Notes under the pieces: generated by a model
Database searches by the model: none
What the model was told of the DNA's origin: nothing
What the model saw: only the letters and a program-made list of their open reading frames with translations
NCBI GenBank assembly: GCA_021323695.1
Contig: JAJPKN010000054.1
Coordinates: 19,460 to 83,459 of the forward strand
Length of the DNA: 64,000 nt
Direction: 5' to 3'
Origin: Actinomycetota bacterium
Lineage (GTDB): Bacteria; Actinomycetota; Acidimicrobiia; Acidimicrobiales; Palsa-688
Shown: positions 7,865 to 16,986 of the stretch, piece by piece
How positions within the stretch are numbered: the first letter of the stretch is position 1
Layout of the letters: every line of letters starts with the position of its first letter
Position numbers and translations under genes: made by a program

Positions 7865-9415
7865 ATGCCCTTCCTGCTTGCCGGACCAGTGCTCTCGGCC
7901 AAGCTCGGCCCTTCCACGTCCGCTGGTCAGCGGCGCTGGCCCCCGCTCGGGTTGCGGGCGCGGGTGACGGTGGCTTTTGGCGCAGGGGCAGCCGCGCTGT
8001 CAGGGGTGCTGGCGGGCACCACCTACGGCCTCGTCCACCATTACCTGCTGGCCGAACGGGAGAACGCGGCCGTGGTGCGCACCTATTCGGACGCCCGCTT
8101 GGTCAAGGCCGGGCTGGCGGTGCCCGGTGCCAACGTCGCCGGGGTGCTGTCCTCGCTGCCGCTCGGGCAGGGCACGTTGTCCCTCCTCTACCGGGACGGC
8201 CAGTGGTACTCCGCGTCGGTGGCCGTGGGCGAGCTCCCCCGTTCGTCCCGGCCGGCAAGCCTGCCGCCCGCCCTGGTGGCCATGGTCAGCACCGGGGCCC
8301 CTGCCCGCCAGAGGGTCACCTCCCAGGGCCAGCCCGCTCTTGCGGTGGGGTTGCCCATACCCGCGGCGCAGGCCGACTACTTCGAGGTGCAGTCCCTGGC
8401 CGAGCTGGCCCGCACCTTCAGCGTCCTGGCGGTGGTGCTCACGTTGAGCGCGGCGGCCACCACCTTAGGAGGTGTGCTCGTGGGCCGCTGGGCCAGCCAC
8501 CGGCTGGTGAGGCCGCTGTCGAGCATCGCCGAGGTGGCTGCTGCCATCGCCGGCGGGGCAGTGGACCGGCGGCTGCCCAAGTCCGATGACCCCGACCTGG
8601 ACGTGCTGGCGGTGTCGTTCAATGAGATGGTGAGCGCCCTGCAGCGCAGGATGGAACGGGACGCCCGCTTTGCCTCCGACGTGAGCCATGAGCTGCGCTC
8701 CCCGCTCACCACGGTCCGGGCCGCGGTCGAGCTCCTGGAGGCTTTCCGGGCCCAGCTGCCGAGCGAGGGGGGCCGGGCGCTGGACCTGCTGAGCGCCGAG
8801 GTGGGGCGCTTTTCGTCCATGGTCCAAGACCTCCTCGAGATCTCCCGCTCCGACGCCGGGGCGGCCAACTTGGACCTGGAGGAACTGGCCCTGGACGACC
8901 TGGTGGTCAACACCGTGGCCGCCTACACCCACGGTGCCGTCCCGGTGCGGGTGGAGCCGGGCGCGCAGGGCCTGGTGGTCAAGGCGGACCGCAGGCGGCT
9001 ACAGCGGGCCCTGGCCAACCTGCTGGACAACGCCTGGGCCCATGCCGGCGGCGCCGTGCTGGTGGGGGTGGGCCGGCGCCCGGGGGTGGCGTCCGTGTAC
9101 GTCGACGATGCCGGCCCGGGTGTGCCGGCCGAGGAGCGGGAGCGGGTGTTCGAGCGCTTCTACCGGGGTGCGGCAGCCGGGAGGCGGGCCGCCCATCTCG
9201 GTACCGGCCTCGGCCTGGCCCTGGCGGCGGAGCACGTCAAGGCCCACGGGGGCCACATGAGCGTCACCGACCGGCCGGGAGGAGGGGCACGGTTCGTGGT
9301 CGAGCTGCCCCTTGTCGTGCCTGGGGCCGAGCCCTCCAAGCGAGCCGAGCCGCCCAAGCGAGCCGAGCCGCTCAAGCCGGCCGACCGGGCCCAGCGCGCC
9401 CGGGGGCGCGCTTGA
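7865..9415 (+). CDS. sensor histidine kinase, MtrB-like
   Basis: A 516-residue membrane kinase. Predicted order: cytoplasmic N-terminus, membrane segment at about 32-56, an extracytoplasmic sensor region of about 120 residues, a second membrane segment at about 183-207, HAMP linker (SHRLVRPLSSIAEVA), a dimerisation helix with His275 in DVSHELRSPLTTVR, and an ATPase domain with an N box (LANLLDNAWAHA) and glycine boxes. Three near-identical AEPxKR units precede the C-terminus. It likely phosphorylates the regulator encoded just upstream. The stop and the next ATG are 1 bp apart. Confidence 0.9.
   Translation: MPFLLAGPVLSAKLGPSTSAGQRRWPPLGLRARVTVAFGAGAAALSGVLAGTTYGLVHHYLLAERENAAVVRTYSDARLVKAGLAVPGANVAGVLSSLPLGQGTLSLLYRDGQWYSASVAVGELPRSSRPASLPPALVAMVSTGAPARQRVTSQGQPALAVGLPIPAAQADYFEVQSLAELARTFSVLAVVLTLSAAATTLGGVLVGRWASHRLVRPLSSIAEVAAAIAGGAVDRRLPKSDDPDLDVLAVSFNEMVSALQRRMERDARFASDVSHELRSPLTTVRAAVELLEAFRAQLPSEGGRALDLLSAEVGRFSSMVQDLLEISRSDAGAANLDLEELALDDLVVNTVAAYTHGAVPVRVEPGAQGLVVKADRRRLQRALANLLDNAWAHAGGAVLVGVGRRPGVASVYVDDAGPGVPAEERERVFERFYRGAAAGRRAAHLGTGLGLALAAEHVKAHGGHMSVTDRPGGGARFVVELPLVVPGAEPSKRAEPPKRAEPLKPADRAQRARGRA
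9326..9379 (+). repeat. three 18-bp coding repeats (AEPxKR) at kinase C-terminus
   Basis: Units at 9326-9343, 9344-9361 and 9362-9379 each begin GCCGAGCC and encode AEPSKR, AEPPKR and AEPLKP. They lie after the ATPase domain, so they form a charged, proline-containing tail and not part of the fold. The repeat number may vary between strains. Confidence 0.8.
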
Positions 9416-9416
9416 C

Positions 9417-10001
9417 ATGCCTGGCCGCAAAGCGTTGGCCGCGCTGGCAGTGGTCGGGGCCTGCTACGGGCTGGCCGGCTGCGGGGTGGGGCCCCAGGCG
9501 GCACCACAAAGGATCGACCGCGACGCGGTGCCCTACGGCCTGCTGGAGGTGGGCGGTGGGGTGACCACCACCCCGCCGGGTTCGCCCACGACGGAGATCC
9601 TGGTCTACCTGGAGGGCAAGCAGCACCTGGTGCCGGTGGAAAGGGCGGTCCCCGCGCCTGGGACCATCGCGGTGGCTTTGCGCCAACTGGCGGCGGGCCC
9701 AACCCGCAACGAGTCCCGCCTGGGCCTGACCAGCCCGGCCTCGGCGGTCGGGCCTTTCGAGGCGGGCCCGGTGCGAAGGGGGGTCGTGCCGGTCGACTTG
9801 CCCCTGTCGTTCGAGAACCTGGGTGGCCAGGACCAGATCGTGGCGGCCGCCCAGGTCGTCTTCACCGTCACCGGCCTGGGGGGGGCCAGAGGCGTCCGGT
9901 TCCTGGTGGACGGCCAGCCCGCCCAGGTGCCAGGGGACAAGGGCAACCTGGTACGGGGGCCGGTCACCCGGGCCGACTACACCCTGCTCGCCCCGAGCTG
10001 A
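9417..10001 (+). CDS. GerMN-domain lipoprotein, LpqB-like
   Basis: A 194-residue lipoprotein. Residues 1-22 form a lipoprotein signal with the lipobox LAGC (Cys22). The rest resembles a single GerMN domain (TEILVYLEGKQHLVPVERAV, ALRQLAAGPT, FTVTGLGGARGVRFLVDGQP). Full-length mycobacterial LpqB is longer, with two GerMN units and a beta-propeller, so this is a short version. Its place directly behind an MtrA/MtrB-like pair suggests that it tunes the sensor from outside the membrane, as proposed for LpqB. Confidence 0.82.
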   Translation: MPGRKALAALAVVGACYGLAGCGVGPQAAPQRIDRDAVPYGLLEVGGGVTTTPPGSPTTEILVYLEGKQHLVPVERAVPAPGTIAVALRQLAAGPTRNESRLGLTSPASAVGPFEAGPVRRGVVPVDLPLSFENLGGQDQIVAAAQVVFTVTGLGGARGVRFLVDGQPAQVPGDKGNLVRGPVTRADYTLLAPS

Positions 10002-10016
10002 CCCTGGCCGCCCGCG

Positions 10017-10035
10017 GCCGGGGACCGGCCCCGGC
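10017..10035 (+). terminator. GC-rich hairpin after the mtrAB-lpqB-like operon
   Basis: GCCGGGG at 10017-10023 pairs perfectly with CCCCGGC at 10029-10035 around a 5-nt loop, 15 bp after the lipoprotein stop. There is no T-tract, so termination is only suggested by position. The remaining spacer to 10243 holds a CTGTG-N8-CACAG dyad (10052-10069) and no other feature I can name. Confidence 0.35.
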
Positions 10036-10243
10036 TGGGGGAAGTAGCCCACTGTGAGCTAGGACACAGCGCTCATTTGGCCGGCCAAGGCTAGGTCATT
10101 GCCCACCTCGGCCATTGAGCCCCTGGCGGGGGGCTACTTCACTGGCCCCTGCCGGCAGGAGGCCGGCGCAGAGGGTGGAGAGGGCAGATGCCGTGCGCGC
10201 CGGCGCCCGCTCCCCCGACATTGGCCAACAAAAGGAGACACCT

Positions 10244-11851
10244 ATGAACGCAAAGGCACCTTGGGCCAAGGCAGGCGCGGTTTTGGTGGCAATGTCCACC
10301 GTGACCGGCTTGTTCCTTGCCCAGGTCGGGGCGGCGGGAGCCAGTACCCCTCCCTCTCCGCTCCCCAACAGTGGCATCAGCGTAGGTGCACAGATCTCGG
10401 GCAGTGACAGCCCCGGCCCGACCATCGAGTGCGCCTGGATCCTGCCCGATGACAACCTGGCCGGAGGCGGGGAGACGAGCCAGTACTCCTACGCCCAGGG
10501 CAAGGACATCGGGCCTTACGTGCCCGTCAGCTACACGAACTTCACCCAGGTCAACGGGGGTGCCGGCTACACCGGGACGGGGCCCAACGCCCCGACTTAC
10601 CTAGGCCACGCCGACGTCACCGTCCCCTTCGCCGACGGCAGCTCGCAGTTCGTGTACGGCCTGGACGACAACCCCTCCTCCTACCCGACCACGGTCAACT
10701 GCGACGCAGCCACCACGGCCGGTGCCGAGCCCACGTGGACCACAGCCAGTGGTGGGCCGGGGACGCAGTCCAGCCCAGTGTGGACGGGCATCCAGGTCAA
10801 CCCGAACGCGTTCGACAGCCCGACCAACAACTACAACACCTCGGGCACTGCCCCGCGGCGCCTGGAGGTGTGGGCCGCGGTGGACAACGCCGCCGCGGTC
10901 AGCTTCAACGTCTTCTACCCCAACGGCAAGGAGGACACGGCTCTCGGTGGCATCCAGGTCGGGGGGAGCACCCAAGCTTGCTCGACCTACAACACGAACC
11001 ACAGCAACATATTGTCGAACATGTTCACTGAGGCAGGGCCGGTATCAGGCAGCCCGGTGACCCAGGGCACCAACCAACTGAGCGCCAACGCCATAACCAA
11101 CAACGCCGGCACCGGGATCCTGGACAGGTGCAACGACAACGAAAAGAGCCTGTGGTTCCAGGCCTTCACCGTCTCCAAGGACGACCCCAACGGGAAGTAC
11201 ACGGTCGAGGTCCAGGCCATCAACACCAACGGCACGTCGCTGGCCTGGCTGAGCTTCCAGGTCCTGCCCTTGTTCTTCTTGGGCGTGGACTTCACCTCCG
11301 TGACGCTGACCCAAGAGCAGGGCACCAGCCCGCCCGTCTACTGGGCCAGCGGTGACTCCATCTGGGACCCGAGCAACCAGACCAGCACCCAGGAGCCGAC
11401 GGTCACCAACGGGGGCAACTCCGGTATGGAAGTGGGCGTCGAGTTCACCCCGCTGGTGTACAACCCACCGAGCGGCAGCCCTTACTACATCACCAACTTC
11501 GATGCCAACTTGGGCTACAACGCCAACCTGGTGCTGCCGAAGGACATCCAGATGACGGCCAACACGGTGGGTTACATATCCAACAACGGCAGCTCGCCGG
11601 CAACCGGCCCGCAGCTGGTCTGCCCCAACGACACCCCCAAGCTCGACCTGTCCGCCGAGCCGACCGTCTCTGACGCGCCCGGCCTGTACACCGGCAGCGT
11701 CTCCATTTCGGGTACCTCCGACGTGGTGATGGGTTCGGGGGAAGGCGGGTGCCTTACGGACAACGGGGCCCCCTACATCCTGGGCAGCTTTGGTAGCGGG
11801 GTGCCCAAGAGCCTGACCGACGGTGACGTCGGCAGCCCGACTCGCTCCTGA
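10244..11851 (+). CDS. large secreted protein of unknown function
   Basis: A 535-residue protein I do not recognise. It starts with a clear signal peptide (basic N-terminus, hydrophobic core at about 10-28, then GAAGAST), and the mature part is rich in Asn, Thr, Ser and Gly with six cysteines spread along it. No C-terminal membrane anchor or LPxTG motif is seen. AAAGGAGA at 10231-10238 supports ATG 10244; the longer upstream frame lacks this. A strong hairpin terminator follows the stop, so it is probably a single-gene unit. It may be an extracellular or cell-surface structural protein; that is inference from composition and the pilus neighbourhood. Confidence 0.8.
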   Translation: MNAKAPWAKAGAVLVAMSTVTGLFLAQVGAAGASTPPSPLPNSGISVGAQISGSDSPGPTIECAWILPDDNLAGGGETSQYSYAQGKDIGPYVPVSYTNFTQVNGGAGYTGTGPNAPTYLGHADVTVPFADGSSQFVYGLDDNPSSYPTTVNCDAATTAGAEPTWTTASGGPGTQSSPVWTGIQVNPNAFDSPTNNYNTSGTAPRRLEVWAAVDNAAAVSFNVFYPNGKEDTALGGIQVGGSTQACSTYNTNHSNILSNMFTEAGPVSGSPVTQGTNQLSANAITNNAGTGILDRCNDNEKSLWFQAFTVSKDDPNGKYTVEVQAINTNGTSLAWLSFQVLPLFFLGVDFTSVTLTQEQGTSPPVYWASGDSIWDPSNQTSTQEPTVTNGGNSGMEVGVEFTPLVYNPPSGSPYYITNFDANLGYNANLVLPKDIQMTANTVGYISNNGSSPATGPQLVCPNDTPKLDLSAEPTVSDAPGLYTGSVSISGTSDVVMGSGEGGCLTDNGAPYILGSFGSGVPKSLTDGDVGSPTRS

Positions 11852-11902
11852 CGACCAGCAGTTGGCCATGGCGGGGCCGGCGCCGAGTGCCCGGCTGGCT
11901 GG

Positions 11903-11933
11903 CCAGGGAGGGGGCGTCATGCCCCCTCCCTGG
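11903..11933 (+). terminator. strong hairpin terminator after the secreted-protein gene
   Basis: A perfect 13-bp stem (CCAGGGAGGGGGC at 11903-11915, its complement at 11921-11933) with loop GTCAT, followed by a partly T-rich stretch up to 11950. It ends the 10244-11851 unit. Because it lies inside the longest open frame of the next gene (from GTG 11887), it argues that the real start of that gene is downstream, at 11989. Confidence 0.75.
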
Positions 11934-11988
11934 CGGTTTCATCAATTTTGACGTTGTGCCCGGTGGGCTGGCCGCCCAAGCTGAGGAC

Positions 11989-13395
11989 GTGAGGAAGCTG
12001 GCTCGCTGGGCCGCCCGTGCCCTTGGCTTGGGGGCGGCCTTGGCGCTGGCGATGGGCGGTGCCGCCGGGGCCACCACCAGGCTGGGCCCACCCCCGCCCG
12101 CCGGGGGCATAGGGGTGTACCCGGCCGTCGTGGCCTTCAGCAGTGCCCTGCGCGGTGGCGAGTACGTCGAGACCATTGGGGTGCTGAACGGGTCTGCTCG
12201 CGGCCAGTGGTTCCACCTGCAGCTGACGGGAGCGGCAGCGGCTTGGTTGCGGGTTGCGCCCTCGACCGGCGGCAACCGGGGCGTCACCCAGCTGTGGGCC
12301 CCGGGCGGTGGCCGGGCTACCGCGGAGCTCGAGCTGCGCGTGCCCAGCGCCGCCGCCAACGGGACCTACCCGGCCGGGATCGAGGTCTTCACCCTCCCCT
12401 CCAAGGCCACGGCGAAGAGGCCGGTCACGGTGGGGCTGGGGGCCACGCTCCGGGTCAGCGTCGACGTCGTGGGGACCGAGGTCATCGCCGGGGAGCTCGT
12501 GAACGCCTACACCTACCCCAAGATCGAGGTGGGCGAGCCTCTGCGGGTCTTTGCCGTGGTCAAGAACTCCAGCAACGTCACCGTGCAGCCCCGCTTGCAG
12601 CTGGTGGTGACCAAGGGGGCACGCCACGCCCGGGTGTACAGCCTGGCCAAGACGGGGACCAACGGGGCGCTGCCGAACTGGACGGCGACCTACGAGCTGG
12701 ACTGGCCGGCCAGCTCGACCCTGGGGGCCACCCTGGGTGCCTACACCGCGGAGCTGACCGTGACCTTCCCGCACGGCAAGCGCGTAGGGTCATGGCAGCT
12801 GCCGTTCCGGCTCTACCCGTACGGCTCGCTTCACCGAGGAGGCCGGCTCCTTAGCCTCAAGCTGGCCAACCACCCGCGGGCGGGCGGCCAGGCGGTGGTG
12901 GACGCGGCCGTGCTGAGCACCGGGGAAGTGCAGCAGGAGACCTATTTCATCGGCCAGCTGTACCGGGACGGCAGCTTCGTCCGGGCGCTCAAGTCGCCCG
13001 TGCCCGTGCTCTTGGCGCCCAAGGGCCAGCCGGGCGACAGCGGCACCCTGGTGGTGCCGGTGGCTGTGGCCGGCAACGGCCTGTACCGGGTCACGGGTGT
13101 GGCCAACTTCGCCGGGGCCCAAAGCCAGCCCCTGACGCTCAGCTTCCGGGTCGGCCCGGCGCCGCTGCCCTTGGCCTGGGAGGTGGCCCTGGGTGCCGGG
13201 GCGGTAGTGCTGGTCGTGCTCCTGGTGGCCCTCGCCCTGGGCTTCAGGCGCCGGCGCCGGCCACCCGCCGGCCGCTCGAACAGCCACGTCGCGCCCAGGT
13301 ACACGGCTTCTCATCCCCTGACGGTGCATGTGCCGCCTCGTGCCCCAGCCGCCAGCTCCCCCGGCCGCCCCCACCCGCGGGCCCGGAGAGGCTGA
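11989..13395 (+). CDS. membrane-anchored surface protein, DUF916/WxL-interacting-like
   Basis: A 468-residue protein with a signal peptide (RKLARWAARALGLGAALALAMG), a mostly beta extracytoplasmic region, one C-terminal membrane helix at about residues 405-427 and an RRRRRP cytoplasmic tail. The N-terminal region (GVYPAVVAF, then VLNGS, then VAPSTG) and the second beta domain (VGEPLRVFAVVKNSSNVTV) recall the DUF916 plus DUF3324 layout of WxL-interacting proteins; that match is by eye only. GTG 11989 is chosen because an intrinsic terminator lies in the upstream part of the frame and the signal peptide begins there. It probably acts with the secreted protein upstream or with the pilus. Confidence 0.7.
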   Translation: MRKLARWAARALGLGAALALAMGGAAGATTRLGPPPPAGGIGVYPAVVAFSSALRGGEYVETIGVLNGSARGQWFHLQLTGAAAAWLRVAPSTGGNRGVTQLWAPGGGRATAELELRVPSAAANGTYPAGIEVFTLPSKATAKRPVTVGLGATLRVSVDVVGTEVIAGELVNAYTYPKIEVGEPLRVFAVVKNSSNVTVQPRLQLVVTKGARHARVYSLAKTGTNGALPNWTATYELDWPASSTLGATLGAYTAELTVTFPHGKRVGSWQLPFRLYPYGSLHRGGRLLSLKLANHPRAGGQAVVDAAVLSTGEVQQETYFIGQLYRDGSFVRALKSPVPVLLAPKGQPGDSGTLVVPVAVAGNGLYRVTGVANFAGAQSQPLTLSFRVGPAPLPLAWEVALGAGAVVLVVLLVALALGFRRRRRPPAGRSNSHVAPRYTASHPLTVHVPPRAPAASSPGRPHPRARRG

Positions 13396-13444
13396 CCGTT
13401 GGCCCCGGAGGCGGCCCCATGGCCCAGCACCCAAGGGGGTAGGC

Positions 13445-14218
13445 ATGGGCCCAGTCGTGCTGGCGTCCCCTAGCGGCCCGCTGGCGGCCCGCCGCGCCAA
13501 CCAGGGCCTGCTGGACGCTTCCCTGCGCACCCTGTTCGACGACCTGTCCGAGGGTGTCTTGGTGCTGGACGGTGCGGGCCAACGGGTGTACTCCAACCCG
13601 GCGCTCAACGACCTGGTAGGGGGCAACGCCTGCCTGCCTTCGGGCACGCCCGAGCCGCCCGGTTACGTACCCCCGGACCAGCGCCCGAAGTACCTGGCCG
13701 CGCTCAAGGGGACGTCTTCGCTGCTGACCATGGACGGGTCGGGCACCACGTCGACCTGGATGGAGCTGTCGGGGGCCAACGGCGCCCGGGTGCGGACCAG
13801 GGTGACGATCAGCGCTTTCAGCGGTCCTCGGGGGTGGCACTTCGCGGTGTGGCTGTTCGGCGCGGGGCACCCGCCGGCCGCCCCGGCCGGCGGTCCCGGT
13901 ACTGCCCCGGGGGGAGGCTTGGGGCTGGACGGCCCGTTGGGCTGGGAGCAGCTCTCGGCGGTCGAGTCCCTCACCCGGCGGGAGAAGGACGTGCTGGAGC
14001 TGTTGCTGGACGGCCGGCGGGTGTCGTCGATCGCCCGCTCGCTGTACCTGAGCCCCCAGACGGTGCGCAACCACCTGAAGGCGATCTTCCGCAAGCTGGG
14101 TGCTCATTCCCAGGTGGAACTGCTCGAGCGGTTCCGCCCGGCACCCGGCGAACGTACTGCCGGCTACCGGGAGCAGCCGGGGCGGACGGCGGCCCCCTTG
14201 CCGGCCCGGCAGGGGTGA
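13445..14218 (+). CDS. PAS-like domain LuxR-family transcriptional regulator
   Basis: A 257-residue regulator. An N-terminal PAS-like region (LFDDLSEGVLVLDGAGQRVYSNPALNDLVG, split here for length) is followed by a proline- and glycine-rich linker and a C-terminal GerE/LuxR helix-turn-helix (SLTRREKDVLELLLDGR, then LSPQTVRNHLKAIFRKLGA) at about residues 175-235. ATG 13445 comes after the previous gene ends at 13395. It is 6 bp upstream of the tadZ start, so it is likely co-transcribed with, and a candidate regulator of, the pilus genes. Ligand and targets are unknown. Confidence 0.85.
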   Translation: MGPVVLASPSGPLAARRANQGLLDASLRTLFDDLSEGVLVLDGAGQRVYSNPALNDLVGGNACLPSGTPEPPGYVPPDQRPKYLAALKGTSSLLTMDGSGTTSTWMELSGANGARVRTRVTISAFSGPRGWHFAVWLFGAGHPPAAPAGGPGTAPGGGLGLDGPLGWEQLSAVESLTRREKDVLELLLDGRRVSSIARSLYLSPQTVRNHLKAIFRKLGAHSQVELLERFRPAPGERTAGYREQPGRTAAPLPARQG

Positions 14219-14224
14219 ACCAGG

Positions 14225-15475
14225 TTGCTCACCAGGCAGTCGGCCCGGCGACCGGTAGGGACGTTGGGGCCCGAGACGGGCCCTGGGGACGAGCGCCTGG
14301 CAGCCATCGTGGTGGAGGAGGAGGGCGACGTCCTGGCCACGCTCCTCAGTGCCCTCCCGCCAACTTGGGGCGCGCAGGCCTTTGCGGCACTGGACGAGGC
14401 CGAAGGGGCGCGAGTGCAGCCGGGCCGCCCCTTGGTTTTCGTCCTGGGGCCCTCGCAGGCCACCCAAGACGCCCTGGGGCGGGTGGGGGCGGTGCTCAAG
14501 GCGACCCCTGGCACGGGGGCTGTGCTCGTGGTCAGCCGGCCTTCGGCCGAGGTCATGCGGCTCGCCCTTCGCGCCGGCGTGGACGATGCCCTTGACCTGG
14601 CGGACGCAGGCCCAGATCTGGCTCAGGCGGTCGCCGAGGTTGCCTACCGGTTGGAACAGGGGCTGGCCTCAGCCGCCTCGGCTGAAGGGGCCAGCAACGG
14701 CTCGGGCGGGGCCGGGCCCCGGCACGGGTTCGTGACGAGCGTGTTCTCTCCCAAAGGAGGGGTGGGCAAGTCGGTGGTGGCCGTCAACCTGGCCGCCGCC
14801 CTCGCCCGCCAGTCCGGCCAGCCCGTCGTCATCGTCGACCTCGACCTGCAGTTCGGCGACGTGGCGGTGATGCTCCGGCTCCAGCCCTTGCACACCTTCG
14901 CCGACGCCATCTCGGCTGGCGACCGCCTGGACGAGACGCTGCTGCGCAGCTTCCTCCTGCGCCATGACCGCAGCGGTGTCCACGTGCTGGGCGCACCGAC
15001 CTCGCCCTCGGCGGCCGACCAGGTGGAACCGGCCTCCATGCTGCAGATCCTCGACCTGCTCCGCCGGATGTTCAGCTATGTAGTGGTCGACACCCCGCCG
15101 CACCTGTCCGAGGTGGTGCTCCAAGCGGTGGCGGCGAGCGACCTGGTGAGCTTCCTGGTCGCCATGGACGTCCCTTCGGTCAAGAACGCACGCCTCGGGC
15201 TCCAGGCGTTCGAGCTGTTGCAGTTCCCGCTCGAACGGGTCGTGCTCCTGCTCAACCGGGCCGACTCGCGCGTCCACCTGAGCGCTCACGACATAGAAAA
15301 GGCGCTCGAGATGAAAGTCGACATGGAGCTGCCCTCCGAGGCAGCCGTGCCGCAGTCGGTGAACCAGGGCTCGCCCACGTTGCTCGAGTACCCCCGTTCG
15401 CGCTTCGCCGCCCAGATGGGCCAGCTGGCCGAGCTGGTGCTTGCTCGGTCCGGCCGGCCTGGCCACTGGCCATGA
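14225..15475 (+). CDS. tadZ: pilus assembly ATPase TadZ/CpaE
   Basis: A 416-residue protein with an N-terminal atypical receiver-like domain (about 1-140) and a MinD/ParA-like ATPase domain with the deviant Walker A KGGVGKS at 177-183 and VIVDLDLQFGD downstream. This is the CpaE/TadZ architecture; the protein localises Tad pilus machinery at the membrane. The annotated TTG 14225 is tentative. Its TGA overlaps the tadA ATG (ATGA), marking the start of a tightly coupled tadZ-A-B-C-E series. Confidence 0.9.
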   Translation: MLTRQSARRPVGTLGPETGPGDERLAAIVVEEEGDVLATLLSALPPTWGAQAFAALDEAEGARVQPGRPLVFVLGPSQATQDALGRVGAVLKATPGTGAVLVVSRPSAEVMRLALRAGVDDALDLADAGPDLAQAVAEVAYRLEQGLASAASAEGASNGSGGAGPRHGFVTSVFSPKGGVGKSVVAVNLAAALARQSGQPVVIVDLDLQFGDVAVMLRLQPLHTFADAISAGDRLDETLLRSFLLRHDRSGVHVLGAPTSPSAADQVEPASMLQILDLLRRMFSYVVVDTPPHLSEVVLQAVAASDLVSFLVAMDVPSVKNARLGLQAFELLQFPLERVVLLLNRADSRVHLSAHDIEKALEMKVDMELPSEAAVPQSVNQGSPTLLEYPRSRFAAQMGQLAELVLARSGRPGHWP

Positions 15476-16986
15476 GCACCGACGGGCGCTGGGACGGCGG
15501 GGCAGACCGGGGCCATGCCCCCCCGGCCGGTGCCGGGGGGGTGCCCGGGCCGCCCCCGGGGGGCCCGGCGGGTGACGTGCCTGCGGCACCGCTGCCCGCC
15601 AGGCTGCGGGCGGCCAGCCTGTACGGCCGCCTACAAGAGGAGATGGCTTCGGTCGACCCGCGCTCGGAGGTGCTCGAGGGCGTGCGCGAACGCGTGCACC
15701 GGCGGGTCATATCCGAGCTTGGGCCGGTGTTCTACAACAACCTGGTCGACCACAAGGAGCTGCGCCTGCGGGTCGAGCGGATCCTGCAAGCCGCACTGCG
15801 GGCCGAGCGGGCCCCGATGTCGGCGGCCGAGGTCGCCCAGGTCGCCCAGAGCGTGGCGGACGACGTGCTGGGCTTTGGGCCGATCGAGGGCCTGCTCCAT
15901 GACCCCTCGGTGTCCGAGGTCATGGTGAACGGCCCCGAGCGGGTCTATGTCGAACGCAACGGCAGGATCGTGCCGACCAAGGTCAGTTTCTTGGACGAGG
16001 CCCACCTCCGCCACGTGATCTCCCGCATCGTCGCCGACGTAGGCCGCCATATCGACGAGTCCTCGCCCATGGTCGATGCCCGCCTGGCCGACGGGTCCCG
16101 GGTGAACGCGGTGTACCCGCCGCTGGCGGTGGGCGGGCCGTTCTTGACCATCCGCAAGTTCGCCACCGACCCCTTCAGCCTGGAGGACCTGATCGGCCTG
16201 GGGACCCTGAGCCCGCCGGTAGCCGAGTTCCTGCGGGCGTGCGTGGCCGGCCGTGCCAACATCTTGGTCTCAGGGGGAGCCAGCACGGGCAAGACGACGC
16301 TATTGAACGTGCTTTCTTCCTTCATCCCTGCCGATGAGCGGATAATCACCATAGAAGACGCCAAGGAGCTCCAGCTGCGCCAGCGCCATGTGGTCTCGCT
16401 GGAGTCGCGGCCCCCCAACACCGAGGGCAGGGGGGAAGTCACCATCCGGGACCTGCTGCGCAATGCGCTGCGTATGCGCCCAGACCGGATAATCATCGGC
16501 GAGTGCCGCGCCGGGGAGGCCCTCGACATGCTCCAAGCGATGAACACGGGCCACGAGGGCTCGCTGACGACGGTCCATGCCAACGGCCCGCGCGACGCCT
16601 TGGCCCGGGTCGAGACCATGACGTTGATGGCCGGCTTCGACCTCCCGGTCCGGGCCGTGCGAGAGCAGGTCTCCTCCGCCTTGGACCTGGTGGTGCACCT
16701 CAGCCGCTTCCGGGACGGCACCCGCCGGGTGACCCAGGTCACCGAGGTGGGGCATATGGAAGGCGACGTGGTGCTCCTCCAGGACATCTTCACGTTCAAC
16801 TACCGTGCCGGGGCAGAAGGTGCCGGGGGTGCCGGCCAGGTCCAAGCCACAGGCATACGGCCGCAGTTGACTGAGCGGCTGGCCGACCGGGGGGTCCAGG
16901 TGAACGCGGCCATATTCCAGCCTGGGCCGCATTGGGCGCGAGCCGAAGGACGCTCGTACTCGAGCGGGGCGGGATGGCTGCGGTGA
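15472..16986 (+). CDS. tadA: Tad pilus assembly secretion ATPase TadA/CpaF
   Basis: A 504-residue type II/IV secretion ATPase of the CpaF/TadA group that powers pilin polymerisation. Walker A GGASTGKT is near residue 267, the Asp box is FIPADERIITIEDAKEL, and the Walker B/His box region (RPDRIIIGECRAGEALDML, then NTGHEGSLTTVHAN) is intact. A proline- and glycine-rich N-terminal stretch of about 45 residues precedes the conserved part. The start overlaps tadZ and the 3' end overlaps tadB. Confidence 0.94.
   Translation: MSTDGRWDGGADRGHAPPAGAGGVPGPPPGGPAGDVPAAPLPARLRAASLYGRLQEEMASVDPRSEVLEGVRERVHRRVISELGPVFYNNLVDHKELRLRVERILQAALRAERAPMSAAEVAQVAQSVADDVLGFGPIEGLLHDPSVSEVMVNGPERVYVERNGRIVPTKVSFLDEAHLRHVISRIVADVGRHIDESSPMVDARLADGSRVNAVYPPLAVGGPFLTIRKFATDPFSLEDLIGLGTLSPPVAEFLRACVAGRANILVSGGASTGKTTLLNVLSSFIPADERIITIEDAKELQLRQRHVVSLESRPPNTEGRGEVTIRDLLRNALRMRPDRIIIGECRAGEALDMLQAMNTGHEGSLTTVHANGPRDALARVETMTLMAGFDLPVRAVREQVSSALDLVVHLSRFRDGTRRVTQVTEVGHMEGDVVLLQDIFTFNYRAGAEGAGGAGQVQATGIRPQLTERLADRGVQVNAAIFQPGPHWARAEGRSYSSGAGWLR

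Noticed and set aside
10002..10243. c-di-GMP or c-di-AMP riboswitch before the secreted-protein gene
   Set aside because: The region has small dyads, but the conserved core sequences of these riboswitches are absent.
11887..11988. GTG 11887 as start of the surface protein
   Set aside because: A perfect 13-bp hairpin terminator (11903-11933) would lie inside the coding sequence, and a normal signal peptide begins only at 11989.
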